The notes beneath the pieces were generated by a model, which saw only the letters and a list, made by a program, of their open reading frames with translations, searched no databases and was not told the origin of the DNA. Below, in pieces: positions 9,846-17,661 of a stretch of 53,271 bases of DNA. Position 1 is the stretch's first letter; each line of letters opens with the position of its first letter. The DNA lies in assembly GCA_020051175.1 (NCBI GenBank), contig JAGVJJ010000001.1:1-53271 (forward strand), read 5' to 3'. Position numbers and translations under genes: made by a program. Origin of the DNA: Bacteroidia bacterium (lineage in GTDB: Bacteria > Bacteroidota > Bacteroidia > 2-12-FULL-35-15).

Positions 9846-10937
9846 ATGAACTCTATGAATAAAAAACTAATCATTCTTTCAGCGTTAACTATTTTCTCCC
9901 CTTTCCTGTGGAGGGGAGCAGGAGAGGTTTTAGCCGGTAACCCTGACAGGGCAGGGCAAGCAGGAGCAACCGAGTTGCTCATTAACCCATGGGCGAGAAG
10001 TTCCGGATGGGCTGGTGCAAATACAGCCGGTGTAAGAGGCCTTGAGGCGCTTTATGGAAACGTGGCTGGTACAGCATTTACTCAAAAAACCGAGTTATTA
10101 TTTACCCATACACAATGGTTAAAAGGAACAGGTATTGGTATCAACTCTTTTGGTCTGACACAGCGCGTGGGTGAAACCGGTACTATCGGTCTTGCTATCA
10201 TGGCTATGGATTTTGGCGAAATTCCTATTACCACTGTGGAACAGCCGGAAGGTGGTTTGGGAACGTATTCTCCTCAGTTCCTGAACATTACAGCCTCTTA
10301 CGCAAAAATATTTTCTGATAATATTTATGGCGGACTTGCCGTAAAGGTGATTACCGAAAAAACCTCTAACGTAAGTGCAAGGGGAGTTGCATTGGATGCT
10401 GGTATTCAGTATGTTACAGGAAAAAATGAACAATTGAAATTTGGTATTGCATTAAAAAATGTAGGGCCTAGAATGAAGTTCAGTGGTGACGGTTTATCTT
10501 TTAAAGCACCGGTACCTTCCAGCACTCAAAGCAATACAATGACAGTGGAGCAGCGTGCAGCACAGTACGAGTTGCCATCTTTGCTGAATATCGGTGCCGG
10601 ATATGATTTTTATGTGAAAAAAGATTCCGCTTTCAATAAGACCCACAGAATTACAGGTATGGCGACATTTACCTCCAACTCTTTCTCCAAAGACCAGTTT
10701 AAAATTGGTGTTGAGTATGGCTGGAAAAATATGCTGATGGTACGTGCCGGATATGCTTATGAAAAAGGCATTACTAATCTTGAAGACAGGACATCGGCTT
10801 TAACAGGGCCAACAGCAGGCTTTACATTTGAAATGCCATTCGGTAAAAATAAATCTACTTTTGCTCTTGATTATTCATACCAGGCAACTAACCCTTTCAA
10901 CGGAACACATGCCCTGGGAGCAAGAATAAACTTATAA
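9846..10937 (+). CDS. PorV/PorQ-family outer-membrane barrel
   Basis: This is a 363-residue protein of the PorV/PorQ (UPF0164-like) family. After the signal peptide the mature part begins at AGNPDRAGQAGATELLINPW, the family's typical N-terminus, followed by a FadL-like 14-strand-type barrel ending in aliphatic/aromatic strands. PorV binds the C-terminal signals of T9SS cargo and delivers them to PorU, so this paralogue probably serves the cargo encoded immediately upstream. I chose the ATG at 9846 (9855 is also possible) because it begins a signal peptide; translation from further upstream would add a charged, unrelated extension. The signal peptide is odd: it carries an apparent in-frame repeat insertion reading SPFLWRGAGEV. 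Confidence 0.85.
   Translation: MNSMNKKLIILSALTIFSPFLWRGAGEVLAGNPDRAGQAGATELLINPWARSSGWAGANTAGVRGLEALYGNVAGTAFTQKTELLFTHTQWLKGTGIGINSFGLTQRVGETGTIGLAIMAMDFGEIPITTVEQPEGGLGTYSPQFLNITASYAKIFSDNIYGGLAVKVITEKTSNVSARGVALDAGIQYVTGKNEQLKFGIALKNVGPRMKFSGDGLSFKAPVPSSTQSNTMTVEQRAAQYELPSLLNIGAGYDFYVKKDSAFNKTHRITGMATFTSNSFSKDQFKIGVEYGWKNMLMVRAGYAYEKGITNLEDRTSALTGPTAGFTFEMPFGKNKSTFALDYSYQATNPFNGTHALGARINL
9896..9929 (+). repeat. Palindromic repeat inserted in a signal-peptide coding region
   Basis: CTCCCC (9896-9901) and GGGGAG (9913-9918) flank TTTCCTGTGGA inside the PorV-like gene. The segment translates as SPFLWRGAGEV in the middle of the hydrophobic core of the signal peptide. It resembles a GC-rich palindromic intergenic repeat rather than signal-peptide sequence. 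The reading frame is preserved. Confidence 0.55.
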
Positions 10938-10987
10938 ATAGTTTATTTATAGCAGTTTATTCCTGTTTTTTTGTATATTTGTATTTG

Positions 10988-11022
10988 AAAAGAGAGTCCC
11001 GCCACAAGGTGGGATTCTCTTT
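10988..11022 (+). terminator. Terminator after PorV-like gene
   Basis: AAAGAGAGTCCCGCC and GGTGGGATTCTCTTT form a 15-bp stem with an ACAA loop, followed by a T-rich stretch. It lies between the PorV-like gene and greA. A TATATTTG box at 10974-10981 just before it could be a -7 element, so part of the region may also belong to the greA leader. Confidence 0.7.
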
Positions 11023-11067
11023 CTGTTTTCAATGCTTTAATAAAATATTTAAAATATAGTTATTACC

Positions 11068-11541
11068 ATGTCACAGTTATCTTATTTCACAGAAGAAGGT
11101 TTAAAAAAGCTGAAGGATGAACTGCACCAGCTAAAAACGCACGAGCGTTTAGATATCTCAAAGCAAATTGCAGAAGCACGCGACAAAGGCGATTTATCAG
11201 AAAATGCAGAATATGATGCTGCCAAAGAAGCTCAGGGGCTGCTCGAGCTTAAAATCTCCAAACTGGAAGAAATAGTGAGCAATGCACGCCTTATTGACGA
11301 ATCTACTTTGGATCTTTCCAAAGTGCTTATACTTTCCAAAGTTAAAATCAAAAATTTAGCCAACGGAGCCATTATGACCTACACGCTGGTGGCCCAGAAT
11401 GAGGCCGATTTAAAGGCGAATAAAATTTCCGTTGACTCTCCTATAGGAAAAGGCCTGCTTGGCAAAAAAGCTGGTGAAGTAGCTGATATTGTTGTTCCTT
11501 CCGGGACAATGAAATTTGAGGTTCTTGAGATTTCACGCTAA
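11068..11541 (+). CDS. greA: Transcription elongation factor GreA
   Basis: At 157 residues this matches the normal GreA length. The N-terminal coiled-coil (about 1-75) begins with the classic TEEGLKKLKDEL and contains ARDKGDLSENAEYDAAKEAQ, whose acidic tip (D and E residues) enters the RNA polymerase secondary channel and stimulates transcript cleavage. The C-terminal FKBP-like domain (about 80-157) ends in GTMKFEVLEISR. GreA rescues backtracked polymerase. It is followed 80 bases later by the HIT-family gene in the same direction. Confidence 0.97.
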   Translation: MSQLSYFTEEGLKKLKDELHQLKTHERLDISKQIAEARDKGDLSENAEYDAAKEAQGLLELKISKLEEIVSNARLIDESTLDLSKVLILSKVKIKNLANGAIMTYTLVAQNEADLKANKISVDSPIGKGLLGKKAGEVADIVVPSGTMKFEVLEISR

Positions 11542-11551
11542 TTTCGTTTCA

Positions 11552-11610
11552 GGTTTAAAGTTTAAGGTTAATTTACTTTAAACCCAAACCAGAAACTTTG
11601 AACTTTAAAC
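11552..11610. repeat. AT-rich inverted repeat between greA and HIT gene
   Basis: GTTTAAAGTTTAAGGT (11552-11567) pairs imperfectly with ACTTTGAACTTTAAAC (11595-11610). A related CAGGTTTAAAG word recurs near 16032, so this may be a dispersed intergenic repeat as well as a possible weak terminator. Confidence 0.45.
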
Positions 11611-11621
11611 TTTTGACCAAA

Positions 11622-12014
11622 ATGCCCAGTATTTTCACGAAAATAATCAATGGTGAGATTCCCTGCCATAAAATCCTGGAAAACGATAAATTCCTGGCTT
11701 TCCTGGATGTTTTTCCTTTGGTTCAGGGCCATATACTGGTTATCCCTAAAACAGAAACCGATTATATTTTTGACATCCCCGATACGGACCTGGCAGACAT
11801 GATGCTTTTTGCAAAAAAAGTGGCAAAAGCCCAACGGGCCGCTGTTCCCTGCAAACGTATTGGTATAGCGGTTATAGGGCTGGAAGTGCCCCATGCGCAC
11901 ATACACCTGGTTCCGATGAATACCGCTAATGATGTAAATTTCACACAGCCGAAACTGCAGGTTTCACAGGACGAGCTGCGCCAGATGGCCGAAAAGATCA
12001 AGGCGAAGCTTTAA
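11622..12014 (+). CDS. HIT family nucleotide-binding protein
   Basis: This 130-residue histidine-triad protein starts with SIFTKIINGEIPCHKI, the usual beginning of HIT hydrolases. The catalytic triad HAHIHLVPM is near residues 90-98. Family members hydrolyse nucleoside phosphoramidates or dinucleoside polyphosphates. I chose the ATG at 11622 because it matches the family N-terminus; upstream codons add only a repeat-derived stretch. It is co-directional with greA and may share its transcript. Confidence 0.93.
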   Translation: MPSIFTKIINGEIPCHKILENDKFLAFLDVFPLVQGHILVIPKTETDYIFDIPDTDLADMMLFAKKVAKAQRAAVPCKRIGIAVIGLEVPHAHIHLVPMNTANDVNFTQPKLQVSQDELRQMAEKIKAKL

Positions 12015-12044
12015 TACCTACACTTCTTTAAAGTTCCGTGCTAA

Positions 12045-12608
12045 TTAAGCTCTTTTTCCCGGATTCTCTGCCAGGAAGGCTTTCCAGCCAGTATATGATT
12101 TTTGTGAAGGCCCCTTTTTTGCCTGAAAATAGTGGCATACAGCAGCTGCAAGACCGTCAGTTGCATCCAGGAACTCGGGTGTTTCCTTGAACTGAAGCAA
12201 GGTTTTAAGCATGGCTGAAACCTGCTCTTTACTTGCATTTCCATTGCCCGTAATGGATTGTTTGATTTTTTTAGGTGAGTACTCCTGAATGGGTATGTCT
12301 CTTGACAATGCCCCTGCAATGGCTACACCCTGTGCCCTTCCCAGCTTCAGCATGGATTGCACATTTTTACCAAAGAAAGGAGCCTCAATGGCCAGTTCAT
12401 CCGGCTTAAATTCATCAATAAGAGAAACGGTGCGGTTAAAAATTTTATGCAACTTTAAAGCATGATCATCTATTTTGTCAAGGCGCAGCACCCCCATCAC
12501 AATAAGCTCCATTTTATTGCCTTTGATGTGAATAAGACCATACCCCATAATGGTAGTGCCCGGGTCAATGCCCAATATTATCTTATCAGTGGTTTTGGTA
12601 GTAATCAT
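12045..12608 (-). CDS. ruvC: Holliday junction resolvase RuvC
   Basis: RuvC is the endonuclease that cleaves Holliday junctions held by RuvAB. This 187-residue protein shows the RNase H-like fold with the acidic residues in [12 protein letters not shown] (near the N-terminus), IEAPFFGKN (E near residue 68) and [12 protein letters not shown] (near 140-150). The start at 12608 fits the family better than the ATG at 12620, which would add four residues. It is convergent with the HIT gene, with only about 30 bases between the stops. Confidence 0.96.
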   Translation of the reverse strand: MITTKTTDKIILGIDPGTTIMGYGLIHIKGNKMELIVMGVLRLDKIDDHALKLHKIFNRTVSLIDEFKPDELAIEAPFFGKNVQSMLKLGRAQGVAIAGALSRDIPIQEYSPKKIKQSITGNGNASKEQVSAMLKTLLQFKETPEFLDATDGLAAAVCHYFQAKKGPSQKSYTGWKAFLAENPGKRA

Positions 12609-12620
12609 TGTGTAATGCAA

Positions 12621-13057
12621 AGGTAGTCTTTTATTAAACTTCCAACCGTAAATTTTATTCCGAATGCTTTTCTGAAAATTAACAGTTATCAGTTATTGGG
12701 TTATTGAGTTATTTTAACGGTTAACTGCTAACCGTTATCTGTTAACTGTTAACCGTTATCTGTTATCTGTTATCTGTTAATTATTAACTATTAACTATTA
12801 ACTAATAACTAATAACTAATAACTAATAACTAATAACTAATAACTGTTATCTGTTACCTGCTAATTAATAACTGATAACTCAAAACTACCAACTTTCAAC
12901 CCGGGAGAGTAAACTCATCCCGTGTTTTTCAAAATTGGTCTTATTCTGACATTAATAACAGTGTAATTGGTTTTTTGTTGTTATTTTTAAGCGTTTTTTC
13001 AGGCTTTAGGCGATTTTCCCAATTATCCTGCCCCTGAATAGCACTCTTATAGTGAAA
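12621..13057. other. Intergenic region with heptamer repeats
   Basis: This stretch separates the divergently transcribed ruvC and the ABC permease. The middle is filled with 7-bp-period repeats, listed separately. The right third is AT-rich and probably carries the permease promoter, but I see no clear TTG/TAnnTTTG pair and no small gene. Confidence 0.5.
12678..12882. repeat. 7-bp-period repeat tract (TTAACNN family)
   Basis: The tract contains runs of TTATCTG, TTAACTA and TAATAAC units repeated with a period of seven bases, plus inverted relatives such as GGTTAAC. TAATAAC alone recurs about seven times in a row near 12800-12845. The tract has no spacers and is non-coding. The same style of repeat occurs at several other intergenic sites in the window. 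Confidence 0.8.
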
Positions 13058-14305
13058 ATGGCTAAAAAGGACGATAAATACTCTTACTCCCTCTCATATC
13101 TTGCCTGGCAACGCTTCAGGAAAAACAAACTGGCCATGTTCGGCCTGTTTACCATTGGTTTGCTGATGCTGGTAGCTATTCTGGGGTATCTCATTACGCC
13201 CGATTCCACACCGGATGCCAATGAGCAGCTCCTTGAAATATCAAAAAAGCCTCCGGGGTTTAAAACCCAGATATTACTTGACCGCAAGAATGAACAGTCG
13301 CACGATGTAAACTTTTTTTATAAAATGTTATTTGGCGAGGTAAGTGATTACAGCAGCATTCCTGTTTCGAGCTACCGTTTTGAGGGTGCTGATATTGTAA
13401 TAACCCCATATACCGGCTCACAGAAAGCCAAAGTTCCGGAGAAAAAGCTGAACCTGGCCAATGTGGCCTATGCCCTGAACTTTAATTCAGAAATAACAAG
13501 CAACGTGGAGGAAGGAACAATTGATTTTTTTGAGCTTGGCAGTACTGCACCTACCCGTAAAACCATAGAAGAGCTGCGTGCCCTGGTAGAGAAAGAGCAC
13601 ATTGTAACGCGAAAATTCATCCTCGGCACCGATCCCCAGGGCCGTGATTTGCTCAGCCGTTTAATCATTGGCATACGCGTATCATTCTCGGTTGGGTTTA
13701 TTGCGGTGTTTATTTCAGTAATTATCGGCATCCTGCTGGGTTCCCTGGCAGGCTATTACAGGGGCAAAGTAGATAATATCATTGTTTGGTTTATAAACGT
13801 GGTATGGTCGGTACCTACACTGTTACTGGTAATTGCAATTACATTGGTACTGGGCAAGGGTTTCTGGCAGGTATTCATTGCTGTAGGGCTAACCATGTGG
13901 GTGGAGGTTGCGCGTGTTATACGCGGACAAATCATCAGTCTGCGTGAAAAAGAATTTGTGGAAGCCGGCAGGGCACTAGGCTTTACGAACCTCAGGATTA
14001 TTCTAAGGCATATACTTCCCAATGTAATGGGCTCTGTGATTGTGATTTCGGCATCCAACTTTGCCGCAGCTATTTTGATTGAAGCAGGTTTAAGCTTTCT
14101 GGGTATAGGTGCCCAGCCCCCAACCGCCTCATGGGGAGCTATGATTAGCGCCCATCAGGGCTTTATCATCAGCGATTCGCCATATCTTGCATTTATGCCA
14201 GGATTAGCCATTATGCTGATTGTACTTGCTTTTGTATTGCTCGGGAACGGATTGCGCGATGCGCTTGACAGGAAAGTGACGGATGAGGATCAGGTGATGT
14301 ATTAG
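13058..14305 (+). CDS. Peptide ABC transporter permease (DppC/OppC type)
   Basis: This 415-residue inner-membrane protein has an N-terminal cytoplasmic stretch and a first transmembrane helix (about 24-48, FGLFTIGLLMLVAILGYLI). A soluble insertion of about 150 residues follows, then the five-helix BPD_transp_1 core. The EAA motif that contacts the ATPase is visible as EAGRALGFTNLRIILRHILP, followed by AGLSFLGIGAQPPTASWGAM, typical of DppC/OppC. It imports peptides together with a DppB-like permease, ATPases and a binding protein, none of which are adjacent. Isolated permease genes of this kind are common in Bacteroidota. GTG at 13052 is an alternative start two codons upstream. Confidence 0.92.
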   Translation: MAKKDDKYSYSLSYLAWQRFRKNKLAMFGLFTIGLLMLVAILGYLITPDSTPDANEQLLEISKKPPGFKTQILLDRKNEQSHDVNFFYKMLFGEVSDYSSIPVSSYRFEGADIVITPYTGSQKAKVPEKKLNLANVAYALNFNSEITSNVEEGTIDFFELGSTAPTRKTIEELRALVEKEHIVTRKFILGTDPQGRDLLSRLIIGIRVSFSVGFIAVFISVIIGILLGSLAGYYRGKVDNIIVWFINVVWSVPTLLLVIAITLVLGKGFWQVFIAVGLTMWVEVARVIRGQIISLREKEFVEAGRALGFTNLRIILRHILPNVMGSVIVISASNFAAAILIEAGLSFLGIGAQPPTASWGAMISAHQGFIISDSPYLAFMPGLAIMLIVLAFVLLGNGLRDALDRKVTDEDQVMY

Positions 14306-14354
14306 AATTTCTCTGTAGAAAAAGCCTTTAATTGAGTATTTCCATACTGGGTGT

Positions 14355-14380
14355 GTTCTTTTTCCTTGATGAAAAAGAAC
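14355..14380. repeat. Perfect palindrome after ABC permease
   Basis: GTTCTTTTTC and GAAAAAGAAC form a perfect 10-bp inverted repeat around CTTGAT. It lies about 50 bases after the permease stop and may act as its terminator. The sequence around it (to about 14465) resembles a longer intergenic repeat with CG-rich content unlike the neighbourhood. Confidence 0.5.
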
Positions 14381-14522
14381 CAAAAAATCAAGAACAAACG
14401 ATCCCTTCCGCACAGCCGACTCGGCATCGCGTTTGTTCAATCCTCACGCACCGCTTCGTTACAAGAGTTGTTAACGCATAGATATCTAAACAAAATGGCA
14501 ACAGCAGTAGTCAACAGAAACA

Positions 14523-14558
14523 AAAACTCCCATTATGAAATTTCATAATAGGAGTTTT
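14523..14558. terminator. Strong bidirectional hairpin
   Basis: AAAACTCCCATTATGAAA and TTTCATAATAGGAGTTTT form an 18-bp stem with one mismatch and almost no loop, flanked by A-runs on one side and T-runs on the other. It lies between the convergent ABC permease and DUF3127 genes and can terminate both. Confidence 0.8.
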
Positions 14559-14579
14559 GTTTTAGCTATTTGTTGCTAG

Positions 14580-14933
14580 TTAGAATGGCAAATCATCGCC
14601 TTCCGAAGCAGCAGTGAATGTTTCAGAAACGCTTTCCATTTTATTTGCATTTCCGGAAGCGCTGCCTTCTATGCGCCATGCTTCAAGGGTATTGAAATAT
14701 TTTACTTCACCCTGAGGGCTTGTCCACTCGCGGCCACGCAGGTTAAAATGAACTTTGATTTCAGAACCAACATTGTACTGATCAATAAGGCTGCATTTGT
14801 CTTGCGTAAGCTGAAATGCAATGTGCTGTGGGTATTGTGATGAATTATCAGTTAAAACAAATTCTCTTTTTTTGAATTTTTCTGAAACCTGCTGTGCTGT
14901 TCCTTTAACTTTTAAAATTCCTGTGATGTCCAT
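14580..14933 (-). CDS. DUF3127 protein with SSB-like DDLPF C-terminus
   Basis: This 117-residue protein of the DUF3127 family has a small beta-rich core (about 1-90) starting MDITGILKVKG and including REFVLTD and FNLRGREW. The tail of about 25 residues is polar and ends in EGDDLPF. The single-stranded DNA-binding protein encoded later in this window ends in GDDLPF too. In SSB this acidic-hydrophobic tip docks repair and replication partners. The family has no established function that I know of. The combination of a compact beta domain, flexible linker and DDLPF tip suggests an SSB-like or OB-fold role; that is inference. It appears monocistronic. Confidence 0.85.
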   Translation of the reverse strand: MDITGILKVKGTAQQVSEKFKKREFVLTDNSSQYPQHIAFQLTQDKCSLIDQYNVGSEIKVHFNLRGREWTSPQGEVKYFNTLEAWRIEGSASGNANKMESVSETFTAASEGDDLPF

Positions 14934-14992
14934 TTTTTTTGATTGTTTAATTGTTTATATATTGATTTTTGTTTTTTCTCTACCTGACCCCG

Positions 14993-15022
14993 CGCACAGT
15001 CTTCGACCTGGCTCAGACTGAC
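14993..15022. repeat. Dispersed palindromic repeat, copy 1
   Basis: A 30-base unit containing CAGTCT and its complement AGACTG around TCGACCTGGCTC recurs at 30492-30521 with one difference. It can form a short hairpin. It lies in the leader region between DUF3127 and the flavin reductase end. Confidence 0.75.
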
Positions 15023-15033
15023 CGCACACGAGA

Positions 15034-15060
15034 CTAACTACTAACTACTAACTACTAACA
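15034..15060. repeat. CTAACTA repeat overrunning a gene end
   Basis: CTAACTA is repeated with a period of seven bases. The tract supplies the last codons and the stop of the flavin reductase gene on the minus strand, so the C-terminal residues LVVSS are repeat-encoded. Confidence 0.7.
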
Positions 15061-15937
15061 GCGTTTTCCAGGCATCCTCTACCCTTCCCTGCTCTAAAAG
15101 GCCTTTTGCTATGCTGTGCAGGTGCTTTTTCAGTTCAACGGCATTTTTTCCATGCTGCTCCAGTACTTCTTTTACTGCTGCAGAATTTTTATATAAGTCC
15201 ACTTCCTCGCTACCAGGCAGTTTCTCAATGTTTCCAAGCTGTCCAAGGTTATTGCCTGTAAGCACATCCGAATTGCGAATATGTAAGGGAATATTGTCGA
15301 TACCTATTCCCATGTTTGCAATTGGCTTGGCCACTTCAAAAAGCGCAGATTTATTGGTCCTGCTATACCAGTTTCCACCGAGACGCGCTACCAGATCAAT
15401 CTTTGCAGGATCAATCTGTTTGTTTGCATCCAGCACCTCCTCATTAATATGCATCAGCACAACCTCACAAATGATTAGGTTTCCGGCACCGCCTTTATCG
15501 CCCAGCTCAATCACTTGTTTTACTTTGCACTCCAGCTGTGCAGGCGATTCCTTTACCCTGAATGGCTTTACCATTTCGGAAGCAAGAGGCGTAAAACCCG
15601 CTTTAATGAACTCATTCACCCCTTTCGGGTATTCTGTACTTGCCAGAGAAGTTTGCTGCACCATGCCGTAATTTACAACATTGATCACTACTTCAGGCAC
15701 TTCTTTGATATTATCAAACGTATGCTTGCTCAATCCTGTACGTCCGCTCCTTGCAGGTGAAAACACTGCAATTGGCGGATTAGCGCTAAACACATTAAAA
15801 AAGCTGAACGGAGCAAGATTAGGATTTCCATCTTTATCTACCGTGCTTGCAAATGCAATAGGCCGTGGCGCTACGGCACCCAGCAAATAACTATGCAAAA
15901 CCGCGGTGGAAACGTCTTTCGGGTCTATTCTCAACAT
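15041..15937 (-). CDS. Flavin reductase family protein
   Basis: This 298-residue protein has an FMN-binding split-barrel (flavin reductase-like) domain over about residues 10-200. The motif GAVAPRPIAFASTVDKDGN is followed by NLAPFSFFNVFSANPP, the FMN-contacting signature of this family. Members reduce flavins or bind FMN as NAD(P)H-dependent reductases; the substrate of this clade is not established. The C-terminal 80 residues are helical and more variable, and the last residues come from an intergenic repeat. The gene stands alone on the minus strand. Confidence 0.88.
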   Translation of the reverse strand: MLRIDPKDVSTAVLHSYLLGAVAPRPIAFASTVDKDGNPNLAPFSFFNVFSANPPIAVFSPARSGRTGLSKHTFDNIKEVPEVVINVVNYGMVQQTSLASTEYPKGVNEFIKAGFTPLASEMVKPFRVKESPAQLECKVKQVIELGDKGGAGNLIICEVVLMHINEEVLDANKQIDPAKIDLVARLGGNWYSRTNKSALFEVAKPIANMGIGIDNIPLHIRNSDVLTGNNLGQLGNIEKLPGSEEVDLYKNSAAVKEVLEQHGKNAVELKKHLHSIAKGLLEQGRVEDAWKTLLVVSS

Positions 15938-16069
15938 TGCTTTTAATATTCTACAAAAATAAAACTAAAAAGCCTAAAGTATAAAATATAGTTATTAACG
16001 ATTCCTTAAAAACTGTTAATATATGAGCGGTTTCAGGTTTAAAGCTTCAGGTTAAGAGTTATTGGTTAT

Positions 16070-16115
16070 TGGGGTATTGGGGTGCTGGGGTATTGGGGTG
16101 CTGGGGTGTAATATT
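16070..16115. repeat. GGGGTATT/GGGGTGCT repeat
   Basis: GGGGTATT and GGGGTGCT alternate with a period of eight bases in the gap between the trmN6-like gene and the flavin reductase. It is non-coding and belongs to the same class of short intergenic tandem repeats seen elsewhere in the window. Confidence 0.65.
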
Positions 16116-16167
16116 GGGAATAGCTAACAATTTAACAATCGGGCAATTTAGCAATATTACCAAACAG

Positions 16168-16881
16168 TTAAAAGCCCATATAATAATCCTTTGTAAGCTC
16201 TTTGTACTGGTCGGTATAGGAGTGCCGCTCGTCCTGCTCAATGGTAATGGAATCTTCTTCGAGTGGTTTTTTAGTGAATTCAAATTTCATGAGCAATCGT
16301 TTCTCGGGCTTATCAGTTCGGGTTATAACACGGGTAAGCTTGGTCAAATACAATTTGTGCTCTTCGGCCATTTCCCTGAACAGCTGACTTTCCTTGGTTG
16401 GCAAAATAACATGGAATTTTCCGCCCGGCCCCAGTAACTTAAGCACACCATTCAGCAAATCAGCGAATGATAGCTGATCGGTATGGCGGGCATTGGTACG
16501 CGACTCTTCAAGGGCCTTGGAAGAGTCCACAAAATAAGGCGGATTACTGACGATGAGATCGTATTTATGCTTGGCATTAATGGCATACTGTTGCAGCGAT
16601 ATATGATGTACCTGAATGCGATCGCTCCACTTGCAGGAGCCAATATTTTCCTGGGCCTGCATATAGGCATTGCGGTCCAGATCAATAGCATCGATAAGTG
16701 CCTGTGACTTTTGAGCCAGCATCAGTGAAATAATACCGGTTCCGGTTCCAATATCCAAAATGGTTTTTACATTGGCAGCATTGACCCAGGCACCAAGAAG
16801 AACAGCGTCTGTGCCAACTTTCATGGCACATTTGTCCTGGTGAATTTTAAACTGTTTAAAAACAAACTCCTGGCTCGACAT
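16168..16881 (-). CDS. trmN6: tRNA1(Val) (adenine-37-N6)-methyltransferase-like protein
   Basis: This 237-residue SAM-dependent methyltransferase of the YfiC/TrmN6 group has the SAM-binding loop DIGTGTGIISLMLAQ near residues 42-56. The catalytic NPPYF motif of N6-adenine methyltransferases is near residues 112-116. The N-terminus FKQFKIHQDKCAMKVGTDAVLLGAW is typical of the group. E. coli YfiC methylates A37 of tRNA-Val. A related modification is likely here, but other nucleic-acid substrates are possible. It lies upstream-to-downstream with rimM and rpsP on the minus strand. Confidence 0.88.
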   Translation of the reverse strand: MSSQEFVFKQFKIHQDKCAMKVGTDAVLLGAWVNAANVKTILDIGTGTGIISLMLAQKSQALIDAIDLDRNAYMQAQENIGSCKWSDRIQVHHISLQQYAINAKHKYDLIVSNPPYFVDSSKALEESRTNARHTDQLSFADLLNGVLKLLGPGGKFHVILPTKESQLFREMAEEHKLYLTKLTRVITRTDKPEKRLLMKFEFTKKPLEEDSITIEQDERHSYTDQYKELTKDYYMGF

Positions 16882-16993
16882 ACATGTTTCAACTTATTGC
16901 AAAACAGTACTTGCTGAATTGTGATTCGAAATATAGACTAAAATTAAAACAATTTTTCTGAAAATACAACAAAAATGTGAATTTATCGCCATT

Positions 16994-17545
16994 TCAGTCT
17001 ACTTCATCGTTCTCCTGATTGCCTCCGACATATATATCAATCAAACCCTCGGGAGCCTGCAATTCTATTTTTCTGGCCTCACGGTCGATTTTAATGATAA
17101 ACTCTTCCCGGGCAGGAATCAGGATTTCCTGCTCTCCCCTCTTCACCTGAAAAATGGCCTGCTGTGGGAAATCAAGCACTTTTTCGATGACCCCTACTTC
17201 GCCAAACACCTTGTCAATAACAGTAAAACCAGGCATTTCGTGAAAATAGAATTTTTTTCCTTTCATTGGGGGCAGCATGTTCAGGGGAAGGTAAAGGCTG
17301 GTACCAGTAAGCTCTTCAGCCCTGTCAATTGAATCGACACCCTCTAGTGCAACAACAGCTGTATTGCCTCTCAGCTGAAGGGTTTGTATAAAGAAGGGCA
17401 CGAGCGTACCATTCAGTTGTAAAAAAACAGATTGCAGCTTTTTATACCTGGCCGGATCATCCACATCCAGCACAAATGCCAGCTCCCCTTTATTACCAAT
17501 ACGTTTGGAAATATAACCTAAATTAAAGCAGTCGTTTACGGTCAT
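16994..17545 (-). CDS. rimM: Ribosome maturation factor RimM
   Basis: RimM assists 30S subunit maturation and binds ribosomal protein S19. At 183 residues the length is normal. The N-terminal RimM domain (about 1-95) begins with NLGYISKRIGNKGELAF, and the C-terminal PRC-barrel domain (about 100-183) contains the typical LIPAREEFIIKID. It follows rpsP on the same strand with about 115 bases between them, including a hairpin. This is the conserved rpsP-rimM pairing; the order then continues to a trmN6-like gene rather than trmD. Confidence 0.95.
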   Translation of the reverse strand: MTVNDCFNLGYISKRIGNKGELAFVLDVDDPARYKKLQSVFLQLNGTLVPFFIQTLQLRGNTAVVALEGVDSIDRAEELTGTSLYLPLNMLPPMKGKKFYFHEMPGFTVIDKVFGEVGVIEKVLDFPQQAIFQVKRGEQEILIPAREEFIIKIDREARKIELQAPEGLIDIYVGGNQENDEVD

Positions 17546-17598
17546 AAAAGAAAATTAAGCAGCTGTATATTCCGATTTCTCAAAAACAAGGGATAAAG

Positions 17599-17637
17599 AA
17601 ACAGGCAGTCCACAACAATGTTGCGAACTGCCTGTTT
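17599..17637 (-). terminator. Hairpin between rpsP and rimM
   Basis: AAACAGGCAGT and ACTGCCTGTTT-type arms form a long stem on the minus-strand transcript between rpsP and rimM. It may partially terminate the abundant rpsP mRNA before rimM. Confidence 0.65.
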
Positions 17638-17661
17638 TATCAGAGAATTAAAAAATAAATT

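Noticed and set aside
12678..12882. Repeat tract as a possible CRISPR array
   Set aside because: The period is seven bases with no unique spacers, and no cas genes are present.
15111..15671. A 186-codon plus-strand frame opposite the flavin reductase gene
   Set aside because: It is rich in serine, proline and cysteine as expected for an antisense shadow, and the minus-strand gene has clear family motifs.
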